Shown here piece after piece: positions 26,924-36,336 of a DNA stretch of 56,795 nt; within the stretch, counting starts at the first letter, position 1; the number at the start of each line of letters is the position of its first letter. A model generated the notes under the pieces. The model made no database searches. It was not told the DNA's origin and saw nothing but the letters and a program-made list of their open reading frames with translations. The stretch comes from Bacteroidota bacterium (lineage in GTDB: Bacteria; Bacteroidota; Bacteroidia; Bacteroidales; Paludibacteraceae). The DNA lies in NCBI GenBank assembly GCA_030706455.1, contig JAUZOL010000004.1:1-56795 (forward strand). The letters are read 5' to 3'. Made by a program: the position numbers and the translations under genes.

Positions 26924-29920
26924 TCAGAGGGTTTTCTTAACTTCGACTTCTTCATAGCCTTCAATAAGGTCACCCGTCTTAATATCATTGTAGTTGGCTA
27001 TATTCAAACCACATTCATAGCCATTGCCAACTTCTTTGACATCATCTTTGAAACGTTTCAAAGAGCCGAGCTCACCACTAAACACCACAATACCATCACG
27101 AATAAGACGTATTTTGGATCCGCGTTTAATCTTACCTTCACGCACAATACATCCGGCAACAGAACCCACTTTGGTAATCTTGAAGACTTCCTGTACCTCG
27201 AGAGTTGCCACCACTTCTTCCTTGATTTCCGGAGAAAGCATTCCTTCCATAGCAGCTTTCAACTCTTCGATAGCATTGTAGATGATCGAGTAGAGACGGA
27301 TATCGATTTCTTCTTTTTCGGCCAGTTTACGAGCGGCCATTGAAGGACGAACCTGGAAGCCGATGATAATAGCATTTGAAGCTGCGGCAAGCATTACATC
27401 CGATTCGGAAATCTGACCCACTGCTTTGTGAATCACATTTACCTGAATTTCTTCGGTAGAAAGCTTAATCAACGAGTCTGAAAGCGCTTCAATAGAACCG
27501 TCCACGTCACCTTTCACAATTACATTCAATTCCTGGAAGTTACCGATAGCGATACGGCGACCGATTTCATCCAGTGTAATGTGACGGCTGGTACGCAATC
27601 CCTGTTCACGTTGCAACTGTTCACGCTTATTGGCAATATCACGGGCTTCCTGCTCTGTCGGCATCACATTGAATGTGTCACCGGCCTGAGGAGCTCCGTC
27701 AAGACCAAGAATCAATACTGGTTCCGAAGGACCAACGCTTGTTACGCGTTGATTACGTTCGTTGAACATTGCTTTTACACGACCAAAATGAGTACCGGCA
27801 AGAACCACATCCCCAATATTGAGCGTTCCGTCTTTTACAAGAACGGTAGCAACATAGCCTCGTCCTTTATCGAGCGACGATTCAATAATCGAACCGGTGG
27901 CGCGTTTGTTAGGATTAGCCTTTAATTCGAGCATGTCGGCTTCGAGCAACACTTTTTCAAGCAACTCGTGTACACCTACGCCTTTTTTGGCCGAAATTTC
28001 CTGCGACTGGTATTTACCTCCCCAGTCTTCCACCAGGTAGTTCATGTTAGCCAGCGCTTCTTTTATTTTTTCAGGGTTTGCACCCGGTTTATCTATTTTA
28101 TTGATAGCAAACACCATTGGAACATTTGCAGCTGATGCGTGGTTGATTGCTTCAATTGTCTGAGGCATCACGCTATCGTCGGCAGCAACAATAATGATGG
28201 CAATATCGGTAACGGCAGCACCACGGGCACGCATTGCGGTAAATGCTTCGTGACCCGGAGTATCGAGGAATGTAATTTCACGACCGCTTTCCAACGTTAC
28301 GTGGTAAGCTCCGATGTGCTGTGTAATACCGCCGGCTTCACCGGCAATTACATTGGCTTTACGAATATGGTCGAGCAATGACGTTTTACCGTGGTCAACG
28401 TGACCCATCACAGTTACAATAGGCGGACGGGCTTCCATATCCTCAGCACGGTCTTGTTCCTGATCTTGTGCTATAGCGTCAATAACTTCGGAGCTCACAT
28501 ATTCTGTTTTGTAACCGAATTCATCAGCAACAATATTGATGGTTTCAGCATCCAGACGCTGGTTGATAGACACCATCACACCCAGATTCATACATGTACC
28601 AATAACCTTAGTAACAGGCACATCCATCATGGTTGCCAATTCCGCTACCGTTACAAACTCAGTAAGCTTCAGTACGTTTTCGCTATCGCGCTCCATTTCT
28701 TCACGTTCCTGCTGACGGGCTGAAACGTTATCGCGTTTTTCTTTTCTATATTTTGAGCCCTTAATCTTTTTCTCTGTCAAACGGGCAAGCGTCTCTTTGA
28801 TCTGCTTTTGAACGTCTTCTTCGTTCACTTCCGGTTTGAAAGGACGTTTGGGCATATTTCCCTGACCTTTATGACGGTTATCATTGGGTCTTGCCGGATT
28901 ATTGCCTTGTGGAACATTCGGTTTTGAAAGGTCCACTTTTTCTTTGTGAATACGTTTCCGTTTTTCTTTTCTCTGGTCGGCATTCGCGGATCCTTGCTGA
29001 GTAGCAGGAGATGCTGCTGAAGGATTTGCCGGACGTTGTTGATTATTCGGCGTATTTTGTTGTTCGCGCTGTACACGTTCTTTCCGTTTTTCTTCTTTCG
29101 ATTTTTTCTTCGGACGTGTTTGCTGGTTGAGAGCAGAAAGGTCAATTTTATCAACCACCTTTATATTCTGTTCTATTACAGTAGGTCTCAACTGGAATAC
29201 TTCACCGTCATTTTGCACTTCCGGTTCTGCATTCTCTTTGGAACTATTATCTTCAGAAGGTTTTTCGATTACCTTCTCTACTACAGCCACAGGCTCTTTC
29301 ACAACTTCTTTTACGGCTTCTACTTCAATTTTCTTTTCAACCACAACTGGTTCTGATTTTGGAGATTCGGGTTCCGGAACAACTACAGGTTCTGGTGCCG
29401 GCTCTTCTATTTTTTCAGGTTTCTGTTCTACTTCAGGTTCTGGTTCTGGTGCCGGAACTGGTTCTGGTTCTGGCGTAGGTTCCGGTTGCTTTTCAGGAGC
29501 CGGTGCAGCAGGAGCCGGTGCAACTTTTTTATCCAGTGCATCCAGATCAATTTTTCCAACAGTAGTAATATGTGGACGAATTTCATCCGACACAACCACC
29601 TTGATCTCATCCGTCACAGGCTTCGGTTCCGGTTTTGCTTCAACCTTGGGCTTATCTTTAGACACAGAAGCTTCGTAACCGGCAGCAGTAATCGTTTGAG
29701 CCTTTTCTTTTTCCTGGCGCATCTGAGTTTCCCGTTCCGACTTAATTTTCAGGTCTTTATCGTTGCTAAACTCTTTTACAAGAATAGTATACTGATCTTC
29801 AGAAATCTTGAAGTTGGGATTTTCCTCAACAACATGACCTTTTTTTCGTAAAAATTCGACTGCCGTCGAAAGTCCTACGTTCAAATCCTTAACTACTTTA
29901 TTTAACCTGATACTCGACAT
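26924..29920 (-). CDS. infB: Translation initiation factor IF-2
   Basis: This 998-residue protein is the GTPase that loads fMet-tRNA on the 30S subunit. It has an N-terminal IF2-N domain (residues about 1-50) and a long low-complexity Pro/Glu/Lys-rich region (about 75-400), including [14 protein letters not shown] runs. A second IF2-N-like domain follows ([19 protein letters not shown]). The GTPase motifs are [16 protein letters not shown] (G1), DTPGHEAF (G3) and NKIDKPGAN (G4); then domains II-IV. It is the third gene of the conserved rimP-nusA-infB unit, 101 nt after nusA. Confidence 0.97.
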   Translation of the reverse strand: MSSIRLNKVVKDLNVGLSTAVEFLRKKGHVVEENPNFKISEDQYTILVKEFSNDKDLKIKSERETQMRQEKEKAQTITAAGYEASVSKDKPKVEAKPEPKPVTDEIKVVVSDEIRPHITTVGKIDLDALDKKVAPAPAAPAPEKQPEPTPEPEPVPAPEPEPEVEQKPEKIEEPAPEPVVVPEPESPKSEPVVVEKKIEVEAVKEVVKEPVAVVEKVIEKPSEDNSSKENAEPEVQNDGEVFQLRPTVIEQNIKVVDKIDLSALNQQTRPKKKSKEEKRKERVQREQQNTPNNQQRPANPSAASPATQQGSANADQRKEKRKRIHKEKVDLSKPNVPQGNNPARPNDNRHKGQGNMPKRPFKPEVNEEDVQKQIKETLARLTEKKIKGSKYRKEKRDNVSARQQEREEMERDSENVLKLTEFVTVAELATMMDVPVTKVIGTCMNLGVMVSINQRLDAETINIVADEFGYKTEYVSSEVIDAIAQDQEQDRAEDMEARPPIVTVMGHVDHGKTSLLDHIRKANVIAGEAGGITQHIGAYHVTLESGREITFLDTPGHEAFTAMRARGAAVTDIAIIIVAADDSVMPQTIEAINHASAANVPMVFAINKIDKPGANPEKIKEALANMNYLVEDWGGKYQSQEISAKKGVGVHELLEKVLLEADMLELKANPNKRATGSIIESSLDKGRGYVATVLVKDGTLNIGDVVLAGTHFGRVKAMFNERNQRVTSVGPSEPVLILGLDGAPQAGDTFNVMPTEQEARDIANKREQLQREQGLRTSRHITLDEIGRRIAIGNFQELNVIVKGDVDGSIEALSDSLIKLSTEEIQVNVIHKAVGQISESDVMLAAASNAIIIGFQVRPSMAARKLAEKEEIDIRLYSIIYNAIEELKAAMEGMLSPEIKEEVVATLEVQEVFKITKVGSVAGCIVREGKIKRGSKIRLIRDGIVVFSGELGSLKRFKDDVKEVGNGYECGLNIANYNDIKTGDLIEGYEEVEVKKTL

Positions 29921-30021
29921 AGTTTATATTTAGTGTGTTTGAAAAGATAAGCAAAAGTGATAGCCGATAAACCCAAAGACAATTCAGAACGCTTCTATTC
30001 CTGAACTTTGAAAACGCCCTA

Positions 30022-31272
30022 TTACTCCTCAAATTCTGCTTTGATAATATTCAGCACCTCATCAATGGTTTCTTCTTCAAGGTCGGTACGTTTAATCAAC
30101 TCCTCGCGAGAAATAGCCAATACACTTTTCGCCGTATCGCAGCCGATAGACTTAAGCACATCGATTACCCATTGTTCGATTTCATCTGTGAATTCATCGA
30201 GATAGATGTCTTCTTCCTCTTCGCCATCAATATCACGGTAAACATCGATAGTATATTCGGTAAGCATCGAAGCCAAACGAATATTCATACCGCTTTTACC
30301 AATAGCCATTGATATTTCTTCGGGTTTGAGGTAAACATCTGCTTTTTTGTTTTCTTCATCCAAACGGATAGAAGATATTTTAGCCGGACTCAATGCTCTT
30401 GCTATAAACAAAGAAACATTAGCCGTAAAGTTGATAACATCAATATTTTCATTACGCAACTCGCGTACAATACCGTGAATACGGGCACCTTTTACGCCGA
30501 CACAAGCCCCAACCGGGTCGATGCGTTCGTCATAAGTTTCCACAGCCACTTTTGCTCTTTCGCCGGGGATACGGGCAATTTTGCGAATCGTAATTAAACC
30601 ATCGTGAATTTCAGGGACTTCCAGTTCGAACAAACGTTGCAGGAACAATGGTGAAGTACGCGAAACGATAATTTTAGGATTACCATTACGGTTGTCGACC
30701 TTCACTACTACCATGCGAACGGTATCACCTTTACGGTAAAAGTCGGCCGGAATTTGCTCTGTTTTAGGAAGAATCAGTTCGTTGCCTTCATCATCTAAAA
30801 GCAGAATTTCCTTTTTCCACATTTGGTATACTTCCCCTGTAACAATCTGACCAATACGGTCTTTGTATTTGTTATAGAGATAATCTTTCTGAAGTTCCAG
30901 AATTTTTGAAGCCAGCGTCTGACGCAAAGTCAAAATAGCACGACGACCAAACCCAAGGAAATCAACAGCATCGGTAACTTCTTCACCGACTTCGTAATCC
31001 GCGTCAATTTTTTTCGCATCGGTCAACGAAATCTGGCTGACAGGATCTTCCACTTCATCGTCTGCAACTACCTCCCGGTTGTGCCAAATTTCAAAGTCGC
31101 CCTTATCTGGATTGATAATGACATCAAAATTTTCATCCGACCCGAACATTTTTGCTAAAGTGCCTCTGAAAGACTCTTCGAGTACACTGATTAGCGTAGG
31201 ACGATCAATATTCTTCAGCTCTTTAAACTCGGAAAAGGTGTCAATTAAATTGACAGGTTCAACTTTGCTCAT
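30022..31272 (-). CDS. nusA: Transcription termination/antitermination factor NusA
   Basis: This 416-residue protein binds RNA polymerase and nascent RNA to modulate pausing, termination and antitermination. It has the N-terminal polymerase-binding domain (about 1-125), an S1 domain (VTGEVYQMWKKEILLLDDEGNE region), then two KH domains (VGACVGVKGARIHGIVREL and SMAIGKSGMNIRLASML). It lacks the long acidic repeat tail of the Escherichia coli protein, ending instead with one short helical repeat. It starts 2 nt after the rimP stop and is clearly co-transcribed with it. Confidence 0.96.
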   Translation of the reverse strand: MSKVEPVNLIDTFSEFKELKNIDRPTLISVLEESFRGTLAKMFGSDENFDVIINPDKGDFEIWHNREVVADDEVEDPVSQISLTDAKKIDADYEVGEEVTDAVDFLGFGRRAILTLRQTLASKILELQKDYLYNKYKDRIGQIVTGEVYQMWKKEILLLDDEGNELILPKTEQIPADFYRKGDTVRMVVVKVDNRNGNPKIIVSRTSPLFLQRLFELEVPEIHDGLITIRKIARIPGERAKVAVETYDERIDPVGACVGVKGARIHGIVRELRNENIDVINFTANVSLFIARALSPAKISSIRLDEENKKADVYLKPEEISMAIGKSGMNIRLASMLTEYTIDVYRDIDGEEEEDIYLDEFTDEIEQWVIDVLKSIGCDTAKSVLAISREELIKRTDLEEETIDEVLNIIKAEFEE

Positions 31273-31274
31273 AG

Positions 31275-31742
31275 CTATTTGAATCTTATTAGATATTTTG
31301 TATATTTTACTTCGTTATAGGAATAAACCTCATCTCCTTCTACCGTGATTTTTCGCTTGGCGCCCTCCGGCTTTACCTGCTTCGTAACCGTCACTGTAAA
31401 AGCATCTTCAGCTGCATCTTTTAATATCGCACTAAATTTTTTACCGGCTTTTGTAAGCACTTCCACTTCATTGCCGATATTTTTCTGATACTGTTTCAAC
31501 ACTTTGAACGGAGAACCAAGGCCTGCAGAACCAACTTCCAGATCGTAATCTTCTACTTCTCTGTCAAGTTGCGATTCTATAAAACGGCTTAATTCTGCAC
31601 AATATTCAATATCGATGCCTTTTTCGGAGTCAATCTCCACCACGATATTGTTTTCGGGGTTCACTTTGACATCAACAATAAAATTGTCTGTGTCAGAGAT
31701 AAATGCCTCAACAAATTGATATATCTGTTCCTTTTGTATCAT
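31275..31742 (-). CDS. rimP: Ribosome maturation factor RimP
   Basis: This 155-residue protein assists 30S subunit assembly. The core has the family pattern NNIVVEIDSEKGIDIEYCAELSRFIE and YDLEVGSAGLGSPFK (normally EVSSPGLDRPL), so the central motif diverges slightly, as is usual in Bacteroidota. It is the first gene of rimP-nusA-infB, with a canonical promoter just upstream. Confidence 0.92.
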   Translation of the reverse strand: MIQKEQIYQFVEAFISDTDNFIVDVKVNPENNIVVEIDSEKGIDIEYCAELSRFIESQLDREVEDYDLEVGSAGLGSPFKVLKQYQKNIGNEVEVLTKAGKKFSAILKDAAEDAFTVTVTKQVKPEGAKRKITVEGDEVYSYNEVKYTKYLIRFK

Positions 31743-31768
31743 AAATTATCCGGATAGTGCATTAGCCG

Positions 31769-31799
31769 CAAAGATAATTATTTTTTCACTGAATTACAA
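31769..31799 (-). promoter_or_regulatory. Promoter for rimP-nusA-infB
   Basis: On the reverse strand TTG (31799-31797), exactly 20 nt, then TATCTTTG (31776-31769). This is a textbook Bacteroidota promoter about 27 nt before the rimP ATG. Confidence 0.8.
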
Positions 31800-31835
31800 C
31801 CGGTTATATACCCGGACACATTCATTCTGAAGAAT

Positions 31836-31870
31836 AAAAAAACCCTATTGAAAGGACTTCAAAAGGGTTT
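31836..31870 (-). terminator. Terminator of the candidate ncRNA
   Basis: AAACCCT (31870-31864 on the reverse strand) pairs with AGGGTTT (31846-31840), followed by seven T. It also insulates rimP from upstream transcription. Confidence 0.75.
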
Positions 31871-32022
31871 CCCGGTCACTGCCTCGGCAGTATATCGTGT
31901 AAAACTATTATCCCTTTGAATTTAAGCACAAAAGACACATATCTCATTGAAAAACGGGTCTTTGGGTAGATGCTTAAATTGCTTTTGCGGTGAAGTTGCA
32001 CGAACATTCCAACAGCAAAAAC
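31836..32022 (-). ncRNA. Candidate structured non-coding RNA with own promoter and terminator
   Basis: A canonical promoter (32056-32027) starts a transcript of about 187 nt that ends at a terminator before the rimP promoter. Four consecutive hairpins are visible on the reverse strand. The first is TTTTGC/GCAAAA (32020-32015 with 31988-31983) with an inner GTTG/CAAC. The second is a perfect 10-bp AATTTAAGCA/TGCTTAAATT (31980-31971 with 31928-31919) with an inner AAAGAC/GTCTTT. The third is ACTGC/GCAGT with a CGAG loop (31891-31878). The fourth is the terminator AAACCCT/AGGGTTT plus T7 (31870-31836). A 43-codon open frame begins with an ATG inside the first hairpin but has no ribosome-binding signal. 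It may be a housekeeping RNA or a novel regulatory RNA; I could not match it to a family. Confidence 0.6.
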
Positions 32023-32026
32023 GTTG

Positions 32027-32056
32027 CAAAGGTACTATTAATTTCTTAAATAACAA
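32027..32056 (-). promoter_or_regulatory. Promoter of the candidate ncRNA
   Basis: On the reverse strand TTG (32056-32054), 19 nt, then TACCTTTG (32034-32027). It points into a stretch with no convincing gene, 34 nt past the aminotransferase stop. Confidence 0.75.
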
Positions 32057-32089
32057 TAATCAGAACTTGGATTGCAATGGATTGAGAGA

Positions 32090-33277
32090 TTATTTCATCA
32101 TCTTTTTCATCACATCGCCAATAATTTTGATCCCTTTTTCAATTTTATCTTCCGCCGTATTGCAGTAAGAAACCCGGATATATCCGTTTGATGCCCCCTG
32201 CGGATCGAATGTTGAACCAACGACAAAAACTGCTCCTTCGGCAATAACCTCTTTAAGCAATTCCATCTCGTCAATTCCATCCGGCAGTTTTATCCAGATA
32301 TAAAATCCTCCTTTAGGCTCTACAAACGAAGCTTCGGCCGGGAAGTAACGTTTGATAGCATCGACCATATATTCACAGCGTTTATGGTAAATACTGCGAA
32401 CGCTTGCCACATAAGTGTCAAGTTGCCCTGAAACTAGGAAGCGGTGTGCCAACACCTGTGTAAATGTTGGTGAGCAGGCATCAATACATTGTTTGCAGAG
32501 TTCGGCCTTGCGGTAAAATTCCTCCCCTACCAGCATCCAACCCAGACGCATTCCAGGTCCGAAGATTTTTGAGAATGAACCTGTATAACAAATTTGTTGT
32601 TCTTTTTCCGACTGAATTTTCAACGGCACGATATGCTGTTTATCCTCCTCATCAAACCAAAGTTCGCCGTAAGCATCGTCTTCGAGAATAGGCACTTCCG
32701 TTGCATTCATCACATCCAACAGCTCCCTGCGTCGCTCAGGACTATAAGTCAAACCGGCAGGATTGTGAAACGTCGGAGTAATATACAGAAACTTGGGATC
32801 CAGTTTTAATGCTTCCTTCAACGGTTCAATCAATATGCCGTGCCCATCCATATTGATGCCGTGGATAGTTGGCATGTAAGAACCAAATGCCGACAAAGCC
32901 CCGATAAAAGCCGGATTTTCGGTCAGCACCACATCTCCCGGATCTATAAACATCTTCGCCCAGATATTAATTGCCTGTAATGAGCCGGTGGTGATAATCA
33001 ACTTATTGGTATCCATCGGAAAGCCTTTCTTGCGGAGCCACTCTCCGAGAGCTTCCAGCAATGGAGGATAACCGGTAGTGGGTCCATATTGCATGGCAAC
33101 CTGCTGTTCTTTCACCGACAAATTGTCGACTATTTCCTGCACCTCATGAATGGGGAAAAGCTCGTTATCGGGCATTCCTCCTGCAAATGAAATCATATCG
33201 GGACGCGTAGCCAGGCTCATCAGGTCGCGAATGGCCGATGAACGCAACGCACTGACTGATTGTGAAAAACGAGTCAT
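32090..33277 (-). CDS. PLP-dependent aminotransferase, class I/II, 2-aminoadipate-transaminase-like
   Basis: This 395-residue cytoplasmic fold-type I enzyme has the catalytic lysine in TGSFSKIFGPGMRLGW. The PLP-contacting segments are TTGSLQAIN, FHNPAGLTYSPERR and EDDAYGELWF. The N-terminal pattern ISFAGGMPDNELFP is typical of the MocR/LysN-like group acting on aromatic, branched or 2-aminoadipate substrates. No GntR-type DNA-binding domain is fused. The exact substrate cannot be told. The promoter region holds only a near match (TATCTTTA). Confidence 0.85.
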   Translation of the reverse strand: MTRFSQSVSALRSSAIRDLMSLATRPDMISFAGGMPDNELFPIHEVQEIVDNLSVKEQQVAMQYGPTTGYPPLLEALGEWLRKKGFPMDTNKLIITTGSLQAINIWAKMFIDPGDVVLTENPAFIGALSAFGSYMPTIHGINMDGHGILIEPLKEALKLDPKFLYITPTFHNPAGLTYSPERRRELLDVMNATEVPILEDDAYGELWFDEEDKQHIVPLKIQSEKEQQICYTGSFSKIFGPGMRLGWMLVGEEFYRKAELCKQCIDACSPTFTQVLAHRFLVSGQLDTYVASVRSIYHKRCEYMVDAIKRYFPAEASFVEPKGGFYIWIKLPDGIDEMELLKEVIAEGAVFVVGSTFDPQGASNGYIRVSYCNTAEDKIEKGIKIIGDVMKKMMK

Positions 33278-33425
33278 TTGAATAGATGTATTAGATATTA
33301 GAAATTTTTCAAACTTTGAACAGGTAAAGATACGTTTTTTTGCCGGCTTTTAGCTCCAAAACCAGCATTGATTACTTAAACAAACAGCCTTACTAACCCA
33401 AAATTGCGTATTATAAGAATGCGGA

Positions 33426-33591
33426 AAGGGGCTTCCGCCCCTGTGACCCTGACTTCCTTTTTGCCTTGAAACAAAAAGGAAGCAAAAAATTCAAGGCTAT
33501 GCCCGCTTCGCTCAAAAAACTGGCGTTCGGAAGCGGGAATCGTCCAAACTTGTTTCCTCCTTTCGTCGGAAACTTCAAACAAGGACGATTC
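33426..33591. repeat. Intergenic hairpin-rich repeat element
   Basis: The 505-nt gap 33278-33782 has no convincing gene but four perfect inverted repeats in series. They are GGGG/CCCC (33428-33441); CTTCCTTTTTG/CAAAAAGGAAG (33453-33463 with 33472-33482); CCCGCTTC/GAAGCGGG (33502-33509 with 33530-33537); and GAATCGTCC/GGACGATTC (33537-33545 with 33583-33591). From memory, very similar sequence occurs between genes in many Bacteroidales genomes, often mis-called as small hypothetical proteins. It is probably an interspersed, non-coding repeat. Confidence 0.6.
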
Positions 33592-33724
33592 TTTCCGTTT
33601 CCTTACTTGTTTTTTGGCTCACCGAGCAATGCCGCTCCCAATCTGACATAGCAACATTTACTAATCAAGAAGGGTCCCTATTGCTAAATTTTTCAACACC
33701 GAATTTCTGCTTCACCAAGCGAAA

Positions 33725-33757
33725 TTGCAACACATTAAATACAAATCGCTACCTTTG
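33725..33757 (+). promoter_or_regulatory. Promoter for ruvB
   Basis: TTG (33725-33727), 22 nt, then TACCTTTG (33750-33757). The start would be near 33763, 20 nt before the ATG at 33783. This rules out the in-frame codon at 33681. Confidence 0.65.
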
Positions 33758-33782
33758 CACCACTTTATCCGATAGTTTAACA

Positions 33783-34805
33783 ATGGAATCTTTCGACATT
33801 CGCGACCAACAGCCACATTCTGACACTGACAAAGAATACGAAAACGCTCTTCGTCCCCTTTCCTTCCTGGATTTCAGCGGACAAACGAAAGTCGTCGAGA
33901 ACCTTTCCGTGTTTGTGAGTGCTGCCCGCATGCGGGGCGAATCGCTCGACCACGTTTTGCTGCATGGCCCTCCCGGCCTGGGAAAAACAACACTTTCCAA
34001 TATCATTGCCAATGAATTAGGCGTCGGCTTCAAAATCACTTCAGGGCCCGTGCTCGACAAACCCGGTGATCTGGCAGGATTGTTGACATCACTCGAACCA
34101 AACGATGTGTTGTTTATTGACGAGATACACCGTTTGAGTCCGATTGTGGAAGAATATCTCTATTCGGCCATGGAGGATTACCGCATCGACATTATGATCG
34201 ACAAAGGTCCGAGCGCTCGCTCCATCCAACTAACACTCAATCCGTTCACACTGGTAGGCGCCACCACCCGCAGCGGACTACTCACCAGTCCGTTACGCGC
34301 TCGTTTCGGAATCAATTGTCACCTTGAATATTACGACGAAGAAATTCTATGCGGAATCATTCAACGCTCTGCTAAAATTCTGAACGTGCCCTGCACCTAC
34401 GAAGCTGCCGGTGAGATTGCATCGCGCAGTCGGGGAACGCCGCGTATTGCAAACGCGTTGCTGCGCAGAGTCCGCGATTTTGCTCAGGTAAAAGGCAATG
34501 GCACTATCGACCACCAGATTGCCTGCTTCTCTCTTGAAGCACTCAACATTGACAAATATGGTCTGGATGAAGTGGATAACAAGATCTTATTAACGATCAT
34601 CGATAAATTTCAGGGCGGCCCTGTAGGTTTATCCACTATTGCAACAGCATTGGGAGAAGATTCCGGCACACTGGAAGAGGTTTACGAACCGTTCCTTATA
34701 AAAGAGGGATTTCTGAAACGCACACCACGTGGGCGGGAAGTAACCCCATTCGCGTATAAACATTTAGGGAGAAAAAGCCCTGACGAACAGGGATTTCTTT
34801 TTTAA
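33783..34805 (+). CDS. ruvB: Holliday junction branch-migration helicase subunit RuvB
   Basis: This 340-residue AAA+ ATPase drives branch migration with RuvA during recombination repair. It has Walker [11 protein letters not shown] (residues 61-70), Walker B DEIH, sensor 1 [17 protein letters not shown], sensor 2/arginine region [18 protein letters not shown], and a C-terminal winged helix. The start at 33783 is set by the promoter and by homology (MESFDIRD). A polysaccharide flippase gene follows after 37 nt, so ruvB is probably the first gene of that transcript. Confidence 0.96.
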   Translation: MESFDIRDQQPHSDTDKEYENALRPLSFLDFSGQTKVVENLSVFVSAARMRGESLDHVLLHGPPGLGKTTLSNIIANELGVGFKITSGPVLDKPGDLAGLLTSLEPNDVLFIDEIHRLSPIVEEYLYSAMEDYRIDIMIDKGPSARSIQLTLNPFTLVGATTRSGLLTSPLRARFGINCHLEYYDEEILCGIIQRSAKILNVPCTYEAAGEIASRSRGTPRIANALLRRVRDFAQVKGNGTIDHQIACFSLEALNIDKYGLDEVDNKILLTIIDKFQGGPVGLSTIATALGEDSGTLEEVYEPFLIKEGFLKRTPRGREVTPFAYKHLGRKSPDEQGFLF

Positions 34806-34842
34806 GCATTTCAATCAACCTCTATAGTTTCAAAGGGAAAGC

Positions 34843-36336
34843 ATGGCGGAAAAACAAATGAAATCGTTGGCGAAAGACACCGCCATTTACGGAGTCAGCA
34901 GTATTTTGGGGAAATTTCTGAACTGGTTACTGGTGCCTCTTTACACATATGTATTAGCAAGCTCGGCCGATTACGGCGTGGTTACCAATTTATATTCGTG
35001 GACAGCCTTACTGCTGGTTATTCTGACTTACGGCATGGAGACTGGTTTCTTCCGCTATGTCAACAAAGAAGAAAACAACCCCGATCTGGTTTACAGCACC
35101 TCCATGATTTCGGTCGGCATCACTTCGCTCATATTTGCAGTTTGGTGCGTACTCTTTGCTCCACAAATCGGGCACTGGCTCGACTATGACAATCACCCCG
35201 AATACATATGGATGCTCGGATTATCAGTCGCCCTGGATGCCTTTGCGTCCATACCCTTTGCATACCTGCGCTACCTGAAACGCCCTTTGAAATTCGCAGC
35301 GTACAAACTGCTCTTCATCTGCCTGAACATTCCGTTTAACCTCTTTTTCCTGATTGTATGCCCATGGCTGATGAAACACGCGCCGCATACGATTGACTGG
35401 TTTTACAACCCAAATTATGGAGTAGGCTATGTATTTGTATCCAACATCCTTGCAACAGCCATACAAACAGCATTTCTGGCTCCTTACATTTTTGCCGTTA
35501 AATTCAGGCTCGACACGGCGCTTCTTCGCAAGATCCTGAGATATTCGCTCCCATTGCTGGTACTTGGTGTTGCCGGAATTATGAACCAGACGCTGGATAA
35601 GATTCTGTTTCCTTTTCTTTTACCAGGCGCGAAAGGAGCTTCGGAATTAGGTATATATGGCGCCACATCAAAAATCGCACTGGTAATGCTCATGTTCACT
35701 CAAGCATTCAGATACGCGTACGAACCGTTTGTTTTTGCACAAAAGAAAGACGAGAACAGTCTGACAGCATACTCCGATGCCATGAAATATTTCGTCATCT
35801 TTTCGTGGTTCATCTTTTTGGGCATGACACTATATATTGATGTGTTCAAATTTATTATCAAACACACTTATTGGACAGGATTGAATGTTGTGCCGCTGGT
35901 TTTGGTCTCTTTCATTTTTCAGGGAATATTTTTCAATCTATCCGTATGGTACAAACTGACTGACAAAACAATGTACGGAGCGTGGTTTTCTCTGATTGGG
36001 ACTATCATCATTGTCGTTGGCAACGTACTTCTTGTCCCCAGATACAGTTACATGGGTTCCGCATGGGCAGCTTTCGGGTGTTATTTTGTGGTAATGCTGG
36101 TTTCGTATTTTATCGGACAAAAATATTTCCCTATTAATTACCAGTTAAAAACGATAGGAAAATACTCTCTGCTGGCACTCGCTCTGTTTTTTCTGGGCTG
36201 GTATATCGACCTGCATTACATTCTGCTCAACTTGTTGTTCAGAACCGTTTTACTGGCGATATACGTTTGGTACATGACACGCCACGACTTTCCGTTAACC
36301 CAAATACCCTACATCAATAAATTTCTGAAGAAATGA
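34843..36336 (+). CDS. Polysaccharide flippase, Wzx/PST family
   Basis: This 497-residue inner-membrane protein has about 12-14 hydrophobic helices and almost no soluble domain. The opening KDTAIYGVSSILGKFLNWLLVPLYTYVL is typical of the MOP-superfamily polysaccharide exporters that flip lipid-linked sugar units. It overlaps the following glycosyltransferase by 4 nt (ATGA). Its neighbours make an O-antigen or capsule repeat unit the likely cargo. No Wzy polymerase was recognised nearby. Confidence 0.88.
   Translation: MAEKQMKSLAKDTAIYGVSSILGKFLNWLLVPLYTYVLASSADYGVVTNLYSWTALLLVILTYGMETGFFRYVNKEENNPDLVYSTSMISVGITSLIFAVWCVLFAPQIGHWLDYDNHPEYIWMLGLSVALDAFASIPFAYLRYLKRPLKFAAYKLLFICLNIPFNLFFLIVCPWLMKHAPHTIDWFYNPNYGVGYVFVSNILATAIQTAFLAPYIFAVKFRLDTALLRKILRYSLPLLVLGVAGIMNQTLDKILFPFLLPGAKGASELGIYGATSKIALVMLMFTQAFRYAYEPFVFAQKKDENSLTAYSDAMKYFVIFSWFIFLGMTLYIDVFKFIIKHTYWTGLNVVPLVLVSFIFQGIFFNLSVWYKLTDKTMYGAWFSLIGTIIIVVGNVLLVPRYSYMGSAWAAFGCYFVVMLVSYFIGQKYFPINYQLKTIGKYSLLALALFFLGWYIDLHYILLNLLFRTVLLAIYVWYMTRHDFPLTQIPYINKFLKK

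Noticed and set aside
29127-29678. A 183-residue Ser/Gly-rich open frame on the plus strand
   Set aside because: It is antisense to the Pro/Glu-rich coding repeats of infB, whose codon pattern keeps the other strand open; it has no promoter or family features.
31893-32002. A 43-codon reverse-strand frame inside the candidate ncRNA
   Set aside because: It has no ribosome-binding signal, its start lies inside a hairpin, and it is short enough to be chance; it is kept only as an alternative in the ncRNA entry.
33466-33651. A 61-residue frame, and another on the opposite strand (33376-33582)
   Set aside because: Both are translations of the hairpin-rich intergenic repeat; such frames recur as spurious hypothetical proteins.
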